64,000 nucleotides of DNA from a candidate division NPL-UPA2 bacterium Unc8 (GTDB taxonomy: Bacteria > NPL-UPA2). Numbering within the stretch: position 1 is the first letter of the stretch; each line of letters starts with the position of its first letter. Where the stretch lies: assembly GCA_003574845.1 (NCBI GenBank), contig NDHY01000001.1, positions 1-64,000 on the forward strand, written 5' to 3'. Under the pieces are notes generated by a model. The model searched no databases. It worked only from the letters and a program-made list of their open reading frames with translations, and was not told the origin of the DNA. The position numbers and the translations under genes are program-made. Below are positions 61,185 to 64,000 of this stretch, piece after piece.

Positions 61185-61751
61185 TCAGCCTAACCTATTG
61201 TATTTATTCATTGCCTTGTTCACTCCTTCTCTCAAGACAAACTCAACCGCCTCAGTTCCTTTAACAACCATCTCTTCTGCAACCGGCTGCTCCTCAGGAG
61301 TAAATTCTGCAAGAACGTACTCAGTTAAAACGTTGCTTCTTCCTTTACCTTTGACTCCAATTCGGAGCCGCTGAAAATTTTTTGTGCCCAGACAATGAAT
61401 GATTGAATTTATCCCCTGATGTCCACCTGCTCCTCCTTGACAACGGATGCGAATCCTTCCAAGTTCTAAATCAGCATCGTCATAAATAATGAGCAGATTT
61501 TCTGACGGGATATGGTAGTGATGAAGAAAAGAGTTAACAGCTATTCCACTACGATTAATATAAGTAGTTGGCTTTGCCAGAATTACCTCTTCCTTATCCA
61601 CCGTCCTGCGACCATAAAGAGAAAAATGTCCTTTCTCGCAAAACTCAGCATGAATGAGATAGGCAAGTCTTTCAACCACTTTAAAGCCAATGTTATGTCG
61701 CATATCCTGGTATTCTTCACCGGGGTTTCCCAGCCCAACGACTATCTTCAC
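61185..61751 (-). CDS. pth: Peptidyl-tRNA hydrolase
   Basis: A 188-residue Pth that releases peptides from stalled peptidyl-tRNA. It has VGLGNPGEEYQDMRHNIGFKVV with the catalytic His near 20, KPTTYINRSGIAVNSFLH near 61-78 with the Asn region, DDADLELGRIRIRCQGGAGGHQG near 91-113, and FQRLRIGVKG near 128. The start overlaps rplY by 4 bases. The order prs-rplY-pth matches many bacteria. It ends in RLG, partly repeat-written. Confidence 0.94.
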   Translation of the reverse strand: MKIVVGLGNPGEEYQDMRHNIGFKVVERLAYLIHAEFCEKGHFSLYGRRTVDKEEVILAKPTTYINRSGIAVNSFLHHYHIPSENLLIIYDDADLELGRIRIRCQGGAGGHQGINSIIHCLGTKNFQRLRIGVKGKGRSNVLTEYVLAEFTPEEQPVAEEMVVKGTEAVEFVLREGVNKAMNKYNRLG

Positions 61752-62401
61752 TGCTTTACTTCCTCTTTCCTTTTTTCTTCTTTTTCCCCTTCTACTACCT
61801 CTTCTTTTTCCTCTTCTACTACCTCTTCCTCCTCCGGTAATACTTCTTCTTTGATAACAGTTGGTGGAACAATAGAGATTACAGTCTTCTCAGAGTTCGT
61901 CACAATTTTCCCGCCTTCCCCAATAGTGAGGTCACGCACATGGAGCGCATCACCAATATTTAATGAAGAGACATCAATTTCTATTTTCTCTGGAATATCC
62001 TTCGGGAGACATTCAACCTCCACCTCCCAGAGCATATGTTCTAACACCCCACCTATTTTTACGCCAGGTGCTTCACCAGTTAAAGCGATAGGAACAGAAA
62101 CAATTAACTTCTTTCCCTGTTGGATGCGATAGAAATCAACATGCAAGAGCCTACCTGTTACCGGATGACGCTGTACTTCTTTTACCAGAACCATTATCTC
62201 CGCATTATTGAGCTTCAGGTTAACAACATTGTGCTTCTGCCTTATTATCACCTTACAATCCTGCAGTGATAAATCAATAGGCAAGAGAGCTTCTCCCCCC
62301 CCATAAAGGATAGCAGGGAGCCTTCCTGCGTGGAACATCCTTCGAGATGCCTTCTTGCCAGTTTTTTTTCTCAACCCTGCCTCAAGGTAGATTTTTTCCA
62401 T
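61748..62401 (-). CDS. rplY: Ribosomal protein L25/CTC
   Basis: A 217-residue L25 of the long CTC form, binding 5S rRNA. The N-terminal L25 domain (about 1-92; ILYGGGEALLPIDL, VQRHPVTGRLLHVDFYRI) is followed by the C-terminal TL5-like domain (about 95-185; VPIALTGEAPGVKIGGVLEHML, IGDALHVRDL). The last 30 residues are a strongly acidic, Glu/Lys-rich tail, a common feature of the CTC form. Coupled to pth by overlap and preceded by prs. Confidence 0.93.
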   Translation of the reverse strand: MEKIYLEAGLRKKTGKKASRRMFHAGRLPAILYGGGEALLPIDLSLQDCKVIIRQKHNVVNLKLNNAEIMVLVKEVQRHPVTGRLLHVDFYRIQQGKKLIVSVPIALTGEAPGVKIGGVLEHMLWEVEVECLPKDIPEKIEIDVSSLNIGDALHVRDLTIGEGGKIVTNSEKTVISIVPPTVIKEEVLPEEEEVVEEEKEEVVEGEKEEKRKEEVKQ

Positions 62402-62403
62402 CC

Positions 62404-62445
62404 AGTCCTCCTACAAACTACTTACTACTTACTACCTACTCATTT
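62404..62445. repeat. CTACTTA heptamers between prs and rplY
   Basis: About four CTACTTA/CTACCTA units in a 45-base gap. Confidence 0.6.
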
Positions 62446-62446
62446 T

Positions 62447-63388
62447 TTATACAAACAATGAACTTACTGAGGTTTCCTTGTGAATCCGCTTAATTGCCTC
62501 TCCAAGTAGTTTTGCTACCGATAAAACCTTGATTTTATCGCAATCGCCTGAGGCGGCAAATGGTATAGTATTGGTTACTACTACTTCTTGAATTGGAGAT
62601 TTCCGAAGCTCCTCCACAGCCGATCCCGAAAATACCGGGTGCGTACAACTCACATAAATATTTTTTGCTCCTCGTTCATTCAATATCCGCGCGGACTCAA
62701 GGACACTTCCACCAGTATCAATCATATCGTCAACAAGAACAGCATTTTTTTTCCTGACAGACCCTATCACATTAAAAACTTTTGCAACGCCTGCCTCTAA
62801 CCTCCTTTTGTCAACTATTGCCAGTGGAGCTTCAAGCCGCTTGGCAAACGCTGCTGCTCTCTCCACTGCCCCTGGATCGGGAGCAACAACAACCATATCC
62901 TCAATTTTCTTCTTCTTAAAGTAGCTAATCAAAGTAGGAGCGGCAAAGAGATGGTCTACGGGAATATCAAAAAATCCCTGAATCTGACCTGCGTGCAAGT
63001 CCATTACTAATACCCGATGCACCCCAGCGGTGGTAATCAGATTAGCTATCAACTTTGCTGTGATTGGAACGCGGGGTCTAACTTTTCTGTCCTGGCGAGC
63101 ATAGCCGTAGTAAGGGATAACCGCGGTCACCCGCCGCGCCGAAGCGCGGCGCAGCGCATCAATCATAATCAAGAGCTCCATAAGATTGTCATTCACTGGC
63201 GGACATGTTGACTGAATAATGAATACATCCGTTCCCCGGATATTCTCTTCTATCTCTACTCTTATCTCCTTATCCAAAAATGTTCCAACCTCTGCTTTCA
63301 TTAGAGATGTTTTTAAGTACCGAGCTATCCCCTCAGCAAGCGGCCGATTAGAGTTCCCGCTAAAAAGCCTTAGTGAACCAGCAATCAT
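62447..63388 (-). CDS. prs: Ribose-phosphate pyrophosphokinase
   Basis: A 313-residue PRPP synthetase that makes 5-phosphoribosyl-1-pyrophosphate for nucleotides, NAD, His and Trp. FSGNSNRPLAEGIARYL is at the start. IPYYGYARQDRKVRPRVPIT near 94-113 is the ATP loop, VMDLHAGQIQGFFDIPVDHL near 126-145 carries the metal site, APDPGAVERAAAFAKRL the flexible loop, and VLVDDMIDTGGSVLESA near 214-230 the PRPP loop. Full length. It lies 6 bases after secA on the same strand. Confidence 0.95.
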   Translation of the reverse strand: MIAGSLRLFSGNSNRPLAEGIARYLKTSLMKAEVGTFLDKEIRVEIEENIRGTDVFIIQSTCPPVNDNLMELLIMIDALRRASARRVTAVIPYYGYARQDRKVRPRVPITAKLIANLITTAGVHRVLVMDLHAGQIQGFFDIPVDHLFAAPTLISYFKKKKIEDMVVVAPDPGAVERAAAFAKRLEAPLAIVDKRRLEAGVAKVFNVIGSVRKKNAVLVDDMIDTGGSVLESARILNERGAKNIYVSCTHPVFSGSAVEELRKSPIQEVVVTNTIPFAASGDCDKIKVLSVAKLLGEAIKRIHKETSVSSLFV

Positions 63389-63394
63389 AAGTTT

Positions 63395-64000
63395 TCACCC
63401 TCCACAACATCGCTTGTACTTCCTGCCACTTCCACACGGGCAGGGCTCATTCCTTCCAACCTTCCGACTATCGCGTTTATAGGTGGCTACTTCCTGTGAC
63501 AGTGGCTGCCCAGGAATAGAATCCCGGAGTGGAACATCGGGGCGAAGGAGCCTATGTGGACCCTTCAGAAAAACACTTTGCATCTGCCCTGCTTTCGGAA
63601 TCAACCTCACCTGAAAAAGATAACGGATTGTATCTGCATCCGTTCTCTCAATGAGATCCTTAAACATAGAATGCGATTCAATTTTATACTCTACCAGAGG
63701 ATCTCTTTCCCCATAACCACGGTAATATATCCCTTCCCTCAAATGATCCAGTTCATAAAGGTGGTCTTTCCATTTACTGTCAGTCATCTGGAGGAAGACC
63801 ATTCGCTCCAACTCCCTTAACTCAGCACTACCAATGTCTCCTTCTCTCGTTTTGTACATCTCAAAGGCTTTCCTGATGATTATTTCGCGTAACTCTTCCA
63901 GCTTCATTTCTTTTACATCTACTTCATTAAGAGATGAGCGGAACATCTGATTCACTTCACCAATCAGCCCTTTAACATCCCACTCCTCAGAATCCATGTC
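63395..64000 (-). CDS. secA: SecA preprotein translocase ATPase, C-terminal part (cut by the window edge)
   Basis: The last 201 or so residues of SecA, the motor of the Sec pathway. The helical scaffold and C-terminal domain are visible (FLQMTDSKWKDHLYELDHLREGIYYRGYGERDPLVEYK near the middle, in pieces). The end is the SEC-C zinc finger NEPCPCGSGRKYKRCCGG, which binds SecB or the membrane. The frame is open past the window end, so the start is not seen. It is followed by prs, rplY and pth. Confidence 0.94.
   Translation of the reverse strand, partial: DMDSEEWDVKGLIGEVNQMFRSSLNEVDVKEMKLEELREIIIRKAFEMYKTREGDIGSAELRELERMVFLQMTDSKWKDHLYELDHLREGIYYRGYGERDPLVEYKIESHSMFKDLIERTDADTIRYLFQVRLIPKAGQMQSVFLKGPHRLLRPDVPLRDSIPGQPLSQEVATYKRDSRKVGRNEPCPCGSGRKYKRCCGG

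Overview
The window looks like chromosome from an uncultivated, anaerobic, diderm (LPS-bearing) bacterium of a deep-branching candidate phylum. The outer-membrane evidence is lptD, bamA, an lpxC-fabZ fusion, lpxA, lpxI, lpxB and lpxD. The anaerobic evidence is a large flavin/iron-sulfur electron-transfer locus and the absence of any respiratory oxidase. Several housekeeping genes are archaeal in type: the aldolase/dehydroquinate synthase II entry to aromatic amino acids, a short AspRS, a short PheT and a zinc-knuckle nicotinate phosphoribosyltransferase. Omnitrophota-like or neighbouring candidate phyla fit, but the phylum cannot be fixed from this sequence alone.

Layout. 1-0.4 kb: hicBA remnant whose toxin gene carries an amber stop. 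0.5-3.3 kb: acyl-CoA synthetase, a REP-associated transposase between inverted hairpins, tRNA-Ala. 3.3-11.8 kb (minus): lptD, ROK kinase, and an aromatic amino-acid block (tyrA, DHQ synthase II, ADTH synthase, hisC, chorismate mutase, trpS), split by a second REP transposase that has rewritten the end of hisC. 12-16 kb (plus): mcsA-mcsB-clpC. 16-24.4 kb (plus): bamA, lpxC/fabZ, lpxA, lpxI, a Gfo/Idh oxidoreductase, lpxB, uppP. 24.3-28.5 kb: uvrB, lpxD, a diacylglycerol-kinase-like gene. 29-36 kb: sugar-nucleotide epimerase, trxB, archaeal-type aspS, tRNA-Thr, tRNA-Phe, ybeY, DUF502 protein, mgtE, recO, tRNA-Arg. 36-41 kb (minus): nicotinate phosphoribosyltransferase, archaeal-type pheT, Yip1-like protein, sppA. 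41-51 kb (minus): HdrD-like protein, etfB, etfA, hdrA, mvhD/flxD, two iron-sulfur proteins, an FAD/NAD reductase, then an SDR protein and a small membrane protein. 51.5-57 kb (plus): dnaE, pilT, a hypothetical protein, a DciA-like protein. 57-64 kb (minus): speB, ychF, a GC-rich hppA with a frameshifted N-terminus, pth, rplY, prs and the 3' end of secA.

The two most notable points are these. First, the 42.6-51.1 kb locus puts EtfAB next to HdrA and a FlxABCD-like module, where HdrB/HdrC would be expected; it is a candidate electron-bifurcating assembly linking NAD(P)H, ferredoxin and an ETF partner such as acyl-CoA dehydrogenase. Second, nearly every spacer is built from degenerate tandem arrays of many unrelated heptamers plus one octamer. 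These arrays run into genes: they supply C-terminal tails (aroQ, trxB, pheT, speB) and one start codon (uppP). Separate palindromic elements sit in frame inside pheT, at the ychF/speB junction and at the end of hisC.

All calls come from reading the sequence and its translations; no database search was run.
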